Shown: in pieces, positions 8,371 to 16,767 of the stretch
How positions within the stretch are numbered: the stretch's first letter is position 1
Layout of the letters: the number at the start of each line of letters is the position of its first letter
Assembly (NCBI RefSeq): GCF_003732425.1
Contig: NZ_MOBX01000003.1
Span: forward strand, 1-64,000
DNA: 64,000 nucleotides
Direction: 5' to 3'
Source of the DNA: Pseudomonas fluorescens
GTDB taxonomy: Bacteria > Pseudomonadota > Gammaproteobacteria > Pseudomonadales > Pseudomonadaceae
The notes under the pieces: model-generated
Database searches by the model: none
Told to the model about the DNA's origin: nothing
Seen by the model: the letters and a program-made list of their open reading frames with translations, nothing else
Program-made: the position numbers and the translations under genes

Positions 8371-9105
8371 TCAGGCCTTGCTGATGATATTCCCGGCATG
8401 CAACCCGCATTCTTTCTGCGTCGCCTCTTCCCACCACCAGCGGCCTTCGCGCTCGTGCTGGTTGGGCAGAACCGGACGGGTGCACGGCTCGCAGCCGATG
8501 CTGATAAAACCGCGCTCATGCAGGCTGTTGTACGGCAGTTCGAGCATGCGGATGTAGCCCCAGATCTCTTCGCTGGTCATCTGTGCCAACGGGTTGAACT
8601 TGTACAGGGTGCGCTCCGGGGTGGAGAACGCGGTATCGATTTCCAGCACTGCCACGGCACTACGAGTGCCCGGGCTCTGGTCGCGGCGCTGGCCGGTGGC
8701 CCAGGCTTTGACGCCGGACAGTTTGCGGCGCAGCGGTTCGATCTTGCGGATACCGCAGCATTCGCCGTGGCCGTCCTTGTAGAAGCTGAACAAGCCTTTT
8801 TCCTTCACGAACGGTTCAAGCCTGGTGTAGTCCGGCGACACCAGTTCGATGTCGATCTTGTAGTGCTCGCGCACCTGATCGATGAAGCGGTAGGTCTCCG
8901 GGTGCAGACGGCCGGTGTCGAGGCTGAACACCTTGACGTTCTTGTTGAGCTTCCAGGCCATGTCCACCAGCACTACATCCTCGGCGCCGCTGAAAGATAT
9001 CCACAAGTCATCGCCGAACTCGGCAAACGCGAGTTTGAGGATGTCCTGGGCGGATTTGTTGGCATAGGTCGTGGCGAGTTCCACGACGTCGAACGTTGCA
9101 CTCAT
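8371..9105 (-). CDS. cysH: Adenylylsulfate (APS) reductase, CysH
   Basis: A 244-residue enzyme reducing activated sulfate to sulfite with thioredoxin electrons in cysteine biosynthesis. It has the [16 protein letters not shown]-loop and [11 protein letters not shown]. Two cysteine pairs, in [11 protein letters not shown] and GCEPCTRP, are those that bind a [4Fe-4S] cluster and mark the bacterial APS-type reductase, as opposed to the enteric PAPS enzyme. The catalytic cysteine is in the C-terminal KECGLH. ATG 9105 begins [11 protein letters not shown]. Monocistronic; the thrH gene is transcribed divergently. Confidence 0.95.
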   Translation of the reverse strand: MSATFDVVELATTYANKSAQDILKLAFAEFGDDLWISFSGAEDVVLVDMAWKLNKNVKVFSLDTGRLHPETYRFIDQVREHYKIDIELVSPDYTRLEPFVKEKGLFSFYKDGHGECCGIRKIEPLRRKLSGVKAWATGQRRDQSPGTRSAVAVLEIDTAFSTPERTLYKFNPLAQMTSEEIWGYIRMLELPYNSLHERGFISIGCEPCTRPVLPNQHEREGRWWWEEATQKECGLHAGNIISKA

Positions 9106-9269
9106 CAGGGCGGCTTCCTACAGGTCGGTGGCGCTGGGCGCTCTATATGGGCCTGATGGTAACAAAAAGCTGCGCGACTCGGGGCGTGCTGTGCGTTGCG
9201 CGTGTGGATGCGAGTCGCTAGAGTTCGGCCTCGCTCGACTCAAATAATCAGTACAAACGGGAGTGTCTT

Positions 9270-9887
9270 GTGGAAATTGCTTGCCTGGATCTTGAAGGGG
9301 TGTTGGTGCCGGAAATCTGGATCGCCTTCGCCGAAAAAACCGGAATCGAATCCCTCAAGGCCACCACCCGGGACATTCCCGATTACGACGTGCTGATGAA
9401 GCAACGTCTGCGCATCCTCGATGAGCACGGCTTGAAGCTGTCGGATATCCAGGAAGTGATCGCTACATTGAAGCCGCTGGACGGCGCAGTGGAGTTCGTC
9501 AACTGGCTGCGCGAGCGCTTCCAGGTGGTGATTCTGTCGGACACGTTCTATGAGTTCTCGCAGCCGCTGATGCGCCAACTGGGTTTCCCGACGTTGCTTT
9601 GCCATCGTCTGATTACCGATGACAGCGGGCGAGTGACCAGCTATCAGTTGCGTCAGAAAGATCCCAAGCGTCAGTCGGTGCTGGCGTTCAAGAGCCTGTA
9701 TTACCGGGTGATTGCGGCGGGGGATTCGTATAACGACACGAGCATGCTGGGCGAGGCCGACGCCGGGATTCTTTTCCATGCACCGGAGAATGTGATTCGT
9801 GAGTTCCCGCAATTTCCTGCGGTGCACACCTTTGCCGAGCTGAAGCAGGAATTCCTCAAAGCCTCAAACCGCGACCTGAGCCTGTAA
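9270..9887 (+). CDS. thrH: Phosphoserine phosphatase / phosphoserine:homoserine phosphotransferase ThrH
   Basis: A 205-residue HAD enzyme, the usual length for ThrH. Motif I is CLDLEGVLVPEIW, motif II the serine in VILSDTFYEF, and motif IV the GDSYNDTSML aspartates. In Pseudomonas ThrH dephosphorylates phosphoserine and can transfer the phosphate to homoserine, linking serine and threonine synthesis. Translation starts at GTG 9270, nine bases after a CGGGAG Shine-Dalgarno. The cysH-thrH-pabB neighbourhood is as remembered from other pseudomonads. Confidence 0.93.
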   Translation: MEIACLDLEGVLVPEIWIAFAEKTGIESLKATTRDIPDYDVLMKQRLRILDEHGLKLSDIQEVIATLKPLDGAVEFVNWLRERFQVVILSDTFYEFSQPLMRQLGFPTLLCHRLITDDSGRVTSYQLRQKDPKRQSVLAFKSLYYRVIAAGDSYNDTSMLGEADAGILFHAPENVIREFPQFPAVHTFAELKQEFLKASNRDLSL

Positions 9888-9895
9888 CCAATCCC

Positions 9896-9990
9896 TGTGG
9901 CGAGGGAGCTTGCTCCCGCTCGGCTGCGCAGCAGCCGCAAAGATCTTGGGAGCGCTTCGCACTCCAGCGGGAGCAAGCTCCCTCGCCACA
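9896..9990. repeat. REP family B inverted pair
   Basis: TGTGGCGAGGGAGCTTGCTC(CCGCT) at the left and its inverted copy at the right, with GCTGCGCAGCAGC-like sequence between. Fills the gap between the convergent thrH and pabB. Three other copies occur in the window. Confidence 0.88.
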
Positions 9991-9996
9991 GAAAAG

Positions 9997-11340
9997 CTAG
10001 AGGTTTTTCAGGGTTTCCAGGAGGATCTTCACTTTGGTAATCGACTCCTGATACTCCGCCTGCCAATCCGAATCCGCGACAATCCCGCCTCCGCCCCAGC
10101 AGCACACCTGCCCATCCTTGACCAGCAGACTGCGAATCGCGATGGAGCTGTCCATCTCGCCACGCACGTCCAGATACAGCAATGAGCCGCAATACAAACC
10201 GCGTCTCGTCGGCTCCAGCTCATCAATGATCTGCATTGCGCGGATTTTCGGTGCGCCAGTGATCGAGCCACCGGGAAAGCTGCCGGCAATCAGGTCCAGT
10301 GCATCGCGATCATCCGCTAGCTCACCGGTGACGCTGCTGACCAGGTGATGCACATTCGGATAGCTTTCCAGACTGAACAGCTCCGGCACCCGCACCGAAC
10401 CGATGCGGCAGGTGCGCCCGAGGTCGTTGCGCAGCAGGTCGACGATCATCAGGTTTTCTGCGCGATCCTTGGGGCTGGCCAGCAGTTCGGCGGCGTTGGC
10501 CGCATCTTCGGCCGGGGTCAGGCCGCGCGGGCGGGTGCCTTTGATCGGCCGGGTCTCCACCTGACGTTCGCTGACTTTGACGAAGCGCTCTGGCGACAGG
10601 CTCAACACGGCACCGCCGTCAGGCAAGCTCTGGAAACCGGAAAACGGCGTTGGGCAGGCCTTCCGCAACGCGCAATAGGCCAGCCATGGGTCGCCCTGAC
10701 ACGGCGCGCGGAAACGCTGGGCGAAGTTGACCTGATAGCAGTCGCCAGCCTGAATGTAATGCTGAATGCGTTCGAACGCCTGACGATAATTGTCGGCCGA
10801 GAGATCGGCGGTCATCGGCTGGTCCAGTTTGAACGGCACCATCGATTCAACAACCGGCTGACTGAACAGCGCGATCAGGCGCTGTTTCTCGCTATCGATT
10901 ACGGATGGATGAAACACCAGTTGGCTGCTGGCCGCCTGGTGATCGCTGATCAGCGCCCAGTCGTACAGGCCAAAACGGGCGTCCGGCAACTGCAGATCAT
11001 CCAGCGCCTGGCTTGGCAGGTTTTCCAGATGGCGGCCAAAGTCGTAGCTCAGGTAGCCGATCAAACCGCCGGCGAAGGGCAGCTCGCAACCCATTGGCAA
11101 ATCTGCCTCGCCAAGACGGGTCAGATTATCCCGCAGGCGTTGTAGGAATACGCTGCCGCTTTCGTCGGGCAACACCGCCAGTTGTTCCAGCGGCCAGGCG
11201 CTGAGCAGGTCATAACGGCCACGATCGGCACTCGGCCGGCCGCTGTCGAGCAGCACGGCGCCGGGGGCATTGCGGATAGCCGAGAAATAGTCGGCGGGAT
11301 TGGCGCGGTAGGGCAGTGGGTGTACGGAACAGGTCAACAT
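9997..11340 (-). CDS. pabB: Aminodeoxychorismate synthase component I
   Basis: A 447-residue chorismate-binding enzyme that aminates chorismate to 4-amino-4-deoxychorismate for folate. The C-terminal domain has FAQRFRAPC, RPIKGTRPRG, ENLMIVDLLRNDLGR and GGSITGAPKIRAMQIIDELE, diagnostic of the anthranilate synthase I/PabB family, where the PIKGT lysine marks PabB-type chemistry. The start MLTCSVHPLPYRANPADYF at ATG 11340 fits family N-termini better than the in-frame start 29 codons upstream, which is Pro/Arg-rich. Its glutaminase partner PabA is not in the window. Confidence 0.93.
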   Translation of the reverse strand: MLTCSVHPLPYRANPADYFSAIRNAPGAVLLDSGRPSADRGRYDLLSAWPLEQLAVLPDESGSVFLQRLRDNLTRLGEADLPMGCELPFAGGLIGYLSYDFGRHLENLPSQALDDLQLPDARFGLYDWALISDHQAASSQLVFHPSVIDSEKQRLIALFSQPVVESMVPFKLDQPMTADLSADNYRQAFERIQHYIQAGDCYQVNFAQRFRAPCQGDPWLAYCALRKACPTPFSGFQSLPDGGAVLSLSPERFVKVSERQVETRPIKGTRPRGLTPAEDAANAAELLASPKDRAENLMIVDLLRNDLGRTCRIGSVRVPELFSLESYPNVHHLVSSVTGELADDRDALDLIAGSFPGGSITGAPKIRAMQIIDELEPTRRGLYCGSLLYLDVRGEMDSSIAIRSLLVKDGQVCCWGGGGIVADSDWQAEYQESITKVKILLETLKNL

Positions 11341-11451
11341 GGGCGGGGCAGATCGGCCGTTGAGGCGGGGTGGGGATTGTAGTCCTCTCAGGGAATCGCT
11401 CCTAGAGGGGATGTCGGGATGTGGCACATCAGCAGCGGCTGACTAGTTGTC

Positions 11452-11583
11452 TGTGGCGAGGGGGCTTGCTCCCGCTGGACTGCAAAGCAGGCCCAAATCC
11501 AGCTAAATCGGTTTTTCAGAAACACCGGGTCAACTTGTTTGCGACTGCTGCGCAGCCGAGCGGGAGCAAGCTCCCTCGCCACA
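11452..11583. repeat. REP family B inverted pair
   Basis: TGTGGCGAGGGGGCTTGCTC at the left and GAGCAAGCTCCCTCGCCACA at the right, about 90 bases apart. Between pabB and the ATP-grasp gene, abutting the latter's stop codon. Confidence 0.87.
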
Positions 11584-11590
11584 AAAATAC

Positions 11591-12577
11591 TCAGCCTTCC
11601 ACAGCAGGAATATGCCCAAACATCTCCTGAGTAAACGCCACGCGCTCTTCAACCGTTTCCGTCACCCCACGCGCCTTTAGCTCTTCCAGCCGCGCTTCAA
11701 CCGCGTGCGTACGCAACGTCAGCCCACAGTCGTTAGCAATCTGAATATTCAGCCCCGGCCGCGCATTCAGCTCCAGAATCAGCGGGCCTTTCTCCTGATC
11801 CAGCACCATGTCCACGCCGATATACCCCAACCCGCACAGTTCATAGCAGCCCGCCGCGAGTTTCATGAAACCGTCCCAGTAGGGCAGTTGCACGCCGTCC
11901 ACCGCGTTGGTGGTGTCAGGGTGTTTGGCGATGATGTTGTTCAGCCAGGTGCCGCGCAACGTCAGGCCCGTGGCCAGGTCGACTCCGACGCCGATGGCGC
12001 CCTGGTGCAGGTTGGCCTTGCCGCCGGATTGCCGGGTCGGCAAGCGCAACATGGCCATTACCGGGTAGCCCATCAGCACGATGATGCGAATGTCCGGCAC
12101 GCCCTCGTAGCTGATGCTCTTGAAGATTTGATCCGGAGTCACGCGGTATTCGATCAGCGCGCGGTCACGGTGGCCGCCCAGCGAATACAAACCAGTGAGG
12201 ATGCTCGAGATGTGATGCTCCAGCTCCTCATGAGCAAGGATCTTGCCCGACACCGTGCGATAGCGACCCTCGAAACGGTCGGCGATGACAATGATGCCGT
12301 CACCGCCAGCGCCTTGGGCCGGTTTGATCACGAAATCGTTGCGCCCGCCGATGATCTCGTCGAGCTTGTCGATTTCCTTCTCGGTGGAGATCACGCCATA
12401 CAGCTCCGGCACGTGAATGCCGGCCTTGATGGCGCGCTCCTTGGTGATGATCTTGTCATCGACGATCGGGTACAGGCTGCGCTTGTTGTACTTGAGCACG
12501 TAGTCGGCATTACGCCGATTGATGCCCATGATGCCCCGTGCTTCCAAGGCCTTCCAGGTCTTCCAGAAACCGAACAT
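11591..12577 (-). CDS. Alpha-L-glutamate ligase-like ATP-grasp protein
   Basis: A 328-residue ATP-grasp ligase related to RimK. The nucleotide-binding lysine/glycine loop is in DFVIKPAQGAGGDGIIVI, and the Mg-binding segment near the C-terminus is LILELNARPGLNIQIAN. The family joins an amino group to a carboxylate via an acyl-phosphate, typically adding glutamate to a peptide or protein; the substrate here is unknown. It is the last gene of a three-gene unit: its ATG overlaps the stop of the upstream membrane protein gene in a TGATG arrangement, so the two are translationally coupled. Cytoplasmic. Confidence 0.85.
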   Translation of the reverse strand: MFGFWKTWKALEARGIMGINRRNADYVLKYNKRSLYPIVDDKIITKERAIKAGIHVPELYGVISTEKEIDKLDEIIGGRNDFVIKPAQGAGGDGIIVIADRFEGRYRTVSGKILAHEELEHHISSILTGLYSLGGHRDRALIEYRVTPDQIFKSISYEGVPDIRIIVLMGYPVMAMLRLPTRQSGGKANLHQGAIGVGVDLATGLTLRGTWLNNIIAKHPDTTNAVDGVQLPYWDGFMKLAAGCYELCGLGYIGVDMVLDQEKGPLILELNARPGLNIQIANDCGLTLRTHAVEARLEELKARGVTETVEERVAFTQEMFGHIPAVEG

Positions 12578-14112
12578 CAGTGATCAGCCTTGTTCAGGAA
12601 CGCCTTGAAACGCACCAGTTCAGTCAGGCGGTAGCCGCGATAACGCCCCATCGCCAGCATGAAACCGACCAGAATCAGCAGGATCGCCGGGAAGGTGAAC
12701 ACGAAGTAGACCAACTCAGGCACGGTCATGATCAGGTGTGCCAGGGACGCCGCGAACAGCGTGCCGATCGCGACTTTCATCGCATGGCTGGCACCGCGCT
12801 CTTCCCAGGTGATCGACAGGCGTTCGATGGTCATGGTCAGAATCACCATCGGGAACAGCGCCACCGAGAGACCGCGCTCCAGGCCGAGCTTATGGCTGAA
12901 CAGACTGATCGCCGCGATCAACACCACGACGAAGGTCAGCACCACCGAGAGTCGCGGCAGCATTTGCAGCTTCAAGTGTTCCAGATACGAACGTAATGAC
13001 AGGCCCAGCGCGGTGATCACGGTAAACAGCAGAATGCCGAAGCCCAGCTGCGTTTCGCGGAAGGCGAGGGCGATCAGCACCGGGGTGAACGTGCCGAGGG
13101 TCTGCAGGCCGATCAGGTTGCGCAGAATCAGGATCACCAGCACGCCGATCGGGATCATCACCATGATCATGAACGTCTGCTGAGTCTGCAGCGGCAAGCC
13201 GTACAGCGAGTATTCGAGGAAGTTGGCGTCGGTGTTTTCGTCGGTCAGCTTGGCCAGACGAATCGCGTTCATCTCGCTGTTATTCAGGCTGAAGGTCACG
13301 TTGGCTTTCTTGCCGCCGTCGACGGTGATCAGGTTTTCATCGCCGGTCCACCACAGCAGCCGATCGGTCGGCAGGCCTTGCTCACCGGTTTCCGGGTTGA
13401 AGTACAGCCAGTCATTACCGTTGAAGCTGCGCAGCCACAGTTCCGGCGTTTGCGGCTGGTCGGCGACGAGGCGGATGGTGTGGACTTTTTCCACCGGCAC
13501 GTGGGCAATGGACAGCAGCAGTTCGACGATTTTGGCTTTGTGCGGCGTCGACGGATCGCCGGCCAGCAGCAGTTTCACGTTGTCGTCGTTGACGTTGTTG
13601 ACGCGTTTGATCGCCTCGCCAATAAAGGTTTCGACATCGGCGGAGTGCTGGCGGATCGGCGCGAGCAGGGCTTCGGCGGCGATTTTCTCAGGGCCTTCGA
13701 TGGCCATGCTGTCGCGGAAGGTCGGGCCTTTGATCTTGGATTTTTCGGCGGTGTAACGCTTGGTCAGCACCAGACGGTAATAAAGGGTCTGGTTGCCCTT
13801 GGCCCGACGCGCCGACCAGGTCACCTTACGGTTGCCGTCGACGCGGTTCACGGCGACGCCATAGTTATTGGAGATAAAACTCTCGTTGAGGCTGACGTAG
13901 TCGCGGCTCAACGGTGGCACGAACATCTGGATCTTCACTGGATCCTTGGTGCTGGCGACGAACTCGACTTTGGCGTCGATGTTCCACAAGTCGTCGGTGG
14001 CGTCTTCGGTCACCGGGATGCCGAGCACGAAAATCTGATAGGCCGTAACCGAAACGCCCAGGAGCACCAGAATGGTGATCAGGATTTTCAGGTGGAAGGT
14101 TAGAGAACGCAT
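12577..14112 (-). CDS. Inactive transglutaminase-like protein fused to seven TM helices
   Basis: A 511-residue membrane protein. One N-terminal TM (about residues 9-31) is followed by a ~300-residue periplasmic region resembling a transglutaminase fold, in which I find no Cys-His-Asp triad (the region holds no cysteine). About seven TM helices follow from residue ~333 to ~490. This matches the family described as inactive transglutaminase fused to 7 TM. The function is not established; it may bind a peptide or envelope ligand and recruit the cytoplasmic ligase encoded next. It is five bases downstream of the protease gene's stop and overlaps the ligase start. Confidence 0.85.
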   Translation of the reverse strand: MRSLTFHLKILITILVLLGVSVTAYQIFVLGIPVTEDATDDLWNIDAKVEFVASTKDPVKIQMFVPPLSRDYVSLNESFISNNYGVAVNRVDGNRKVTWSARRAKGNQTLYYRLVLTKRYTAEKSKIKGPTFRDSMAIEGPEKIAAEALLAPIRQHSADVETFIGEAIKRVNNVNDDNVKLLLAGDPSTPHKAKIVELLLSIAHVPVEKVHTIRLVADQPQTPELWLRSFNGNDWLYFNPETGEQGLPTDRLLWWTGDENLITVDGGKKANVTFSLNNSEMNAIRLAKLTDENTDANFLEYSLYGLPLQTQQTFMIMVMIPIGVLVILILRNLIGLQTLGTFTPVLIALAFRETQLGFGILLFTVITALGLSLRSYLEHLKLQMLPRLSVVLTFVVVLIAAISLFSHKLGLERGLSVALFPMVILTMTIERLSITWEERGASHAMKVAIGTLFAASLAHLIMTVPELVYFVFTFPAILLILVGFMLAMGRYRGYRLTELVRFKAFLNKADH

Positions 14113-14117
14113 GGAAA

Positions 14118-14654
14118 TTACTCGGCGGTATGAGCGGCGATGGTGCAGGCGGGTTTGCCGGCAGCGTATTTAAGACTGGGGTCGACCAGCGCGTCGAAGC
14201 GTTTCAGCGCTTCGGAGCCGATCAAAAGCGGATATTGGAACGCACTTCGGTCGGTCAGGTTCACTTCGATGCTGCGCAGCGCCGTGCCCATGCAGATATC
14301 CAGCTCGATCACCGGACGGGCGGTGTACTTCTTGCCTTCCTCCGGGTCGTAGTCGCCGGCGCGACGCTTGATCTTGCTGACCCGCGCCAGCGGCCGTTCG
14401 ATCGGGTGCGAATGCGCGGCGTCGATGGCCAGGTAGAAACGTACCCAGGATTCACCGTTGCGTTTAAAGCGTTTGATGTCGCGGGCACTCAGCGAGGCGG
14501 TTTTCGCGCCGGTGTCGAGTTTGGCCGCAACTTCCAGATTGATGCCGTCAAGCGAAGCATATTCGTTGAGGCCGTACACGGTTTTTTCCCCCGCGGCGGC
14601 GAGGCCGGGCAGGCAAAACAGGGCGAAAAATGTGGGAAAAGGCTTGAGTCTCAT
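14118..14654 (-). CDS. Exported retropepsin-like protease (annotated elsewhere as ATP-dependent Zn protease)
   Basis: A 178-residue protein with a signal peptide (MRLKPFPTFFALFCLPGLAAA) and the pfam05618-type domain. The key motif is LDTGAKTASLSA: an Asp-Thr-Gly triad of the single-domain aspartic (retropepsin) fold, not an ATP or zinc site, so the common database name is misleading. Later conserved blocks are GDYDPEEGKKYTARPVIEL and PLLIGSEALKRFDALVDPS. ATG 14654 is chosen because it opens a signal peptide; a frame continues 44 codons upstream without such a feature. First gene of the protease-7TM-ligase unit; likely periplasmic. Confidence 0.85.
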   Translation of the reverse strand: MRLKPFPTFFALFCLPGLAAAGEKTVYGLNEYASLDGINLEVAAKLDTGAKTASLSARDIKRFKRNGESWVRFYLAIDAAHSHPIERPLARVSKIKRRAGDYDPEEGKKYTARPVIELDICMGTALRSIEVNLTDRSAFQYPLLIGSEALKRFDALVDPSLKYAAGKPACTIAAHTAE

Positions 14655-14825
14655 AAATCCTGGTGCGCAGCGTTCCGTTTTCGGTTCAGGTCCTTGGCAA
14701 AACTTGCGCAAGGCCCTTCGTGTGCCTATCAGCTTTTTATGACAAGCCGTACAAATGGCCAGCAAATGCGGGCGGCATTCTAGCACGGTGGTTTTATGGC
14801 GCCAGCGCTGGGGCGGGTCTATAGA

Positions 14826-14908
14826 AGATCAAAAGATCGCAGCCTGCGGCAGCTCCTGCCTTGGATTTGCGTGCGCCCTGTAGGCGCTGCCGAAGGCTGC
14901 GATCTTTT
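14826..14908. repeat. REP family C inverted pair
   Basis: AGATCAAAAGATCGCAGCCT at the left and GCCGAAGGCTGCGATCTTTT at the right. Two more full copies and one fragment occur in the window. Confidence 0.85.
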
Positions 14909-14922
14909 AAGGTTATTAGACG

Positions 14923-14934
14923 ATTGTCGACAAT
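14923..14934. promoter_or_regulatory. Perfect palindrome ATTGTCGACAAT, likely operator of the prp regulator
   Basis: A 12-bp perfect inverted repeat 74 bp upstream of the GntR start. FCD/FadR-type GntR proteins bind short palindromes of this kind, and the core recurs at 14998-15007. Inferred autoregulatory site, also controlling the co-transcribed prp genes. Confidence 0.65.
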
Positions 14935-14997
14935 ACCTATTTATCCTTTGACTGATGCCAGTGAATTGGCTAGTTTTTGCCGCATTGGATTTAAAGG

Positions 14998-15007
14998 TGT
15001 CGACAAT
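14998..15007. promoter_or_regulatory. Second operator-like site overlapping the regulator's ribosome-binding region
   Basis: TGTCGACAAT repeats the right 10 of the 12 bases of the site at 14923. It sits directly after the AAAGG Shine-Dalgarno (14993-14997) and ends one base before ATG 15009. A bound regulator here would lie downstream of any promoter. Confidence 0.5.
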
Positions 15008-15008
15008 C

Positions 15009-15734
15009 ATGCTGGATCAACTCGATCCCCCGGTCATCAGCGGCGACGATTCCGAGACACTCTCGGAAAACGTCTTCCGGCGTATTCAGGCGGCCATCGT
15101 CAAAGGCGAGATCGCCCCGGGCAGCAAGATCTCCGAGCCCGAGCTGGCGCGCACCTACGGCATCAGCCGCGGGCCGTTGCGTGAGGCGATTCATCGGCTC
15201 GAAGGCCAGCGCCTGTTGGTGCGCGTACCGCACGTCGGCGCGCGGGTGGTCTCACTCAGCCACGCCGAGCTGCTCGAACTCTACGAAATCCGCGAATCCC
15301 TTGAAGGCATGGCCTGCCGTCTGGCGGCCGAACGGATGAGCGTCGAAGAAATCGACGAACTGCGCCGGGTGCTGGAAACCCACGAGCGCGATGCGGCGTT
15401 TCAGGCCGGTGTCGGCTATTACCAGCAGGAAGGCGATTTTGACTTCCACTACCGGATCATCCAGGGCAGCGGCAACCGCACGCTGACGCAAATGCTCTGC
15501 GGCGAGCTGTATCAATTGGTGCGCATGTACCGCATCCAGTTTTCCACCACGCCGAACCGCCCGCGCCAGGCCTTTGCCGAACACCACCGGATTCTCGATG
15601 CCATCGCCGACCGTGACGGCGAACTCGCGGAATTGTTGATGCGCCGGCACATCGGCGCCTCGAAACGCAACATCGCCCGTCATTACCAGGACGGCGCCCA
15701 CAATAAGACAGCCACTGAACGAGGTGAGTCATGA
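15009..15734 (+). CDS. GntR-family (FCD) regulator of the 2-methylcitrate operon
   Basis: A 241-residue regulator. The winged helix-turn-helix is at the N-terminus ([20 protein letters not shown], then [18 protein letters not shown]), and the all-helical FCD effector domain follows, with [13 protein letters not shown] and the metal-ligand type EHHRILDAI. The stop overlaps the prpB start by four bases (ATGA), so regulator and enzyme genes are co-translated. Likely senses a cycle intermediate such as 2-methylcitrate and represses; this is inferred from context. ATG 15009 is preferred over 14955 because it follows AAAGG and opens near the family start. Confidence 0.92.
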   Translation: MLDQLDPPVISGDDSETLSENVFRRIQAAIVKGEIAPGSKISEPELARTYGISRGPLREAIHRLEGQRLLVRVPHVGARVVSLSHAELLELYEIRESLEGMACRLAAERMSVEEIDELRRVLETHERDAAFQAGVGYYQQEGDFDFHYRIIQGSGNRTLTQMLCGELYQLVRMYRIQFSTTPNRPRQAFAEHHRILDAIADRDGELAELLMRRHIGASKRNIARHYQDGAHNKTATERGES

Positions 15735-16621
15735 GTTCCAACCTGAACACTCCAGGCCAGCGTTTCCGCGATGCGGTCGCCAGCGAGCACCCCTTGCAAG
15801 TGGTCGGCGCGATCAACGCCAACCACGCGCTGCTGGCCAAGCGTGCCGGTTTCAAGGCGATCTACCTGTCCGGTGGCGGGGTGGCCGCAGGTTCTCTTGG
15901 CGTGCCGGATCTGGGGATCACTGGTCTGGATGACGTGTTGACTGACGTTCGACGGATTACCGATGTATGCGATCTGCCGCTGCTGGTCGACGTGGATACC
16001 GGTTTCGGCTCGTCGGCGTTCAACGTCGCGCGTACGGTCAAGTCGATGATCAAATTTGGCGCGGCGGCGATTCACATCGAGGATCAGGTTGGCGCCAAGC
16101 GTTGCGGCCACCGTCCGAACAAAGAGATCGTCAGCCAGCAGGAAATGGTCGACCGCATCAAAGCTGCGGTCGATGCGCGTACCGATGACAGCTTCGTGAT
16201 CATGGCGCGTACCGATGCGCTGGCGGTTGAAGGTCTGGAATCGGCACTCGATCGCGCAGCGGCGTGCATCGAGGCCGGCGCCGACATGATCTTCCCGGAA
16301 GCCATCACTGAACTGGAGATGTACAAGCTGTTCGCCAACCGCGTGAAAGCGCCGATTCTGGCCAACATCACCGAGTTCGGCGCGACGCCGCTGTACACCA
16401 CCGAGCAACTGGCCGGCGCCGACGTGTCGCTGGTGCTGTATCCGCTGTCGGCGTTCCGCGCGATGAACAAGGCTGCAGAAAACGTCTACACCGCGATCCG
16501 CCGCGACGGCACGCAACAGAATGTCATCGACACCATGCAGACTCGCATGGAGCTTTACGATCGCATCGACTACCACACCTTCGAGCAGAAGCTCGATGCG
16601 TTGTTTGCCGCGAAAAAATGA
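15731..16621 (+). CDS. prpB: 2-methylisocitrate lyase
   Basis: A 296-residue enzyme of the isocitrate lyase/PEP mutase superfamily that splits 2-methylisocitrate to pyruvate and succinate, the last step of propionate oxidation. Motifs: [18 protein letters not shown] near residue 45, the metal-binding DVDTGFG, and the catalytic [10 protein letters not shown] loop. The KRCGH loop with prpC next door distinguishes it from oxaloacetate decarboxylase relatives. It overlaps the regulator gene by four bases. Confidence 0.96.
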   Translation: MSSNLNTPGQRFRDAVASEHPLQVVGAINANHALLAKRAGFKAIYLSGGGVAAGSLGVPDLGITGLDDVLTDVRRITDVCDLPLLVDVDTGFGSSAFNVARTVKSMIKFGAAAIHIEDQVGAKRCGHRPNKEIVSQQEMVDRIKAAVDARTDDSFVIMARTDALAVEGLESALDRAAACIEAGADMIFPEAITELEMYKLFANRVKAPILANITEFGATPLYTTEQLAGADVSLVLYPLSAFRAMNKAAENVYTAIRRDGTQQNVIDTMQTRMELYDRIDYHTFEQKLDALFAAKK

Positions 16622-16626
16622 TTGAA

Positions 16627-16712
16627 AGATCAAAAGATCGCAGCCTCGTTTCACTCGACAGCTCCTACAGGAACGCGGTCGATGTAGGAGCTGCCGAAGG
16701 CTGCGATCTTTT
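16627..16712. repeat. REP family C inverted pair between prpB and prpC
   Basis: Inverted copies of AAGATCAAAAGATCGCAGCCT and AGCTGCCGAAGGCTGCGATC with a short centre. It begins six bases after the prpB stop, inside the presumed operon transcript, so it will form an RNA hairpin there. Confidence 0.88.
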
Positions 16713-16767
16713 GCGAACAACACCGTAATTGCAGATTCCCTAACAAATTCAAAAATTGGAGACAGCA

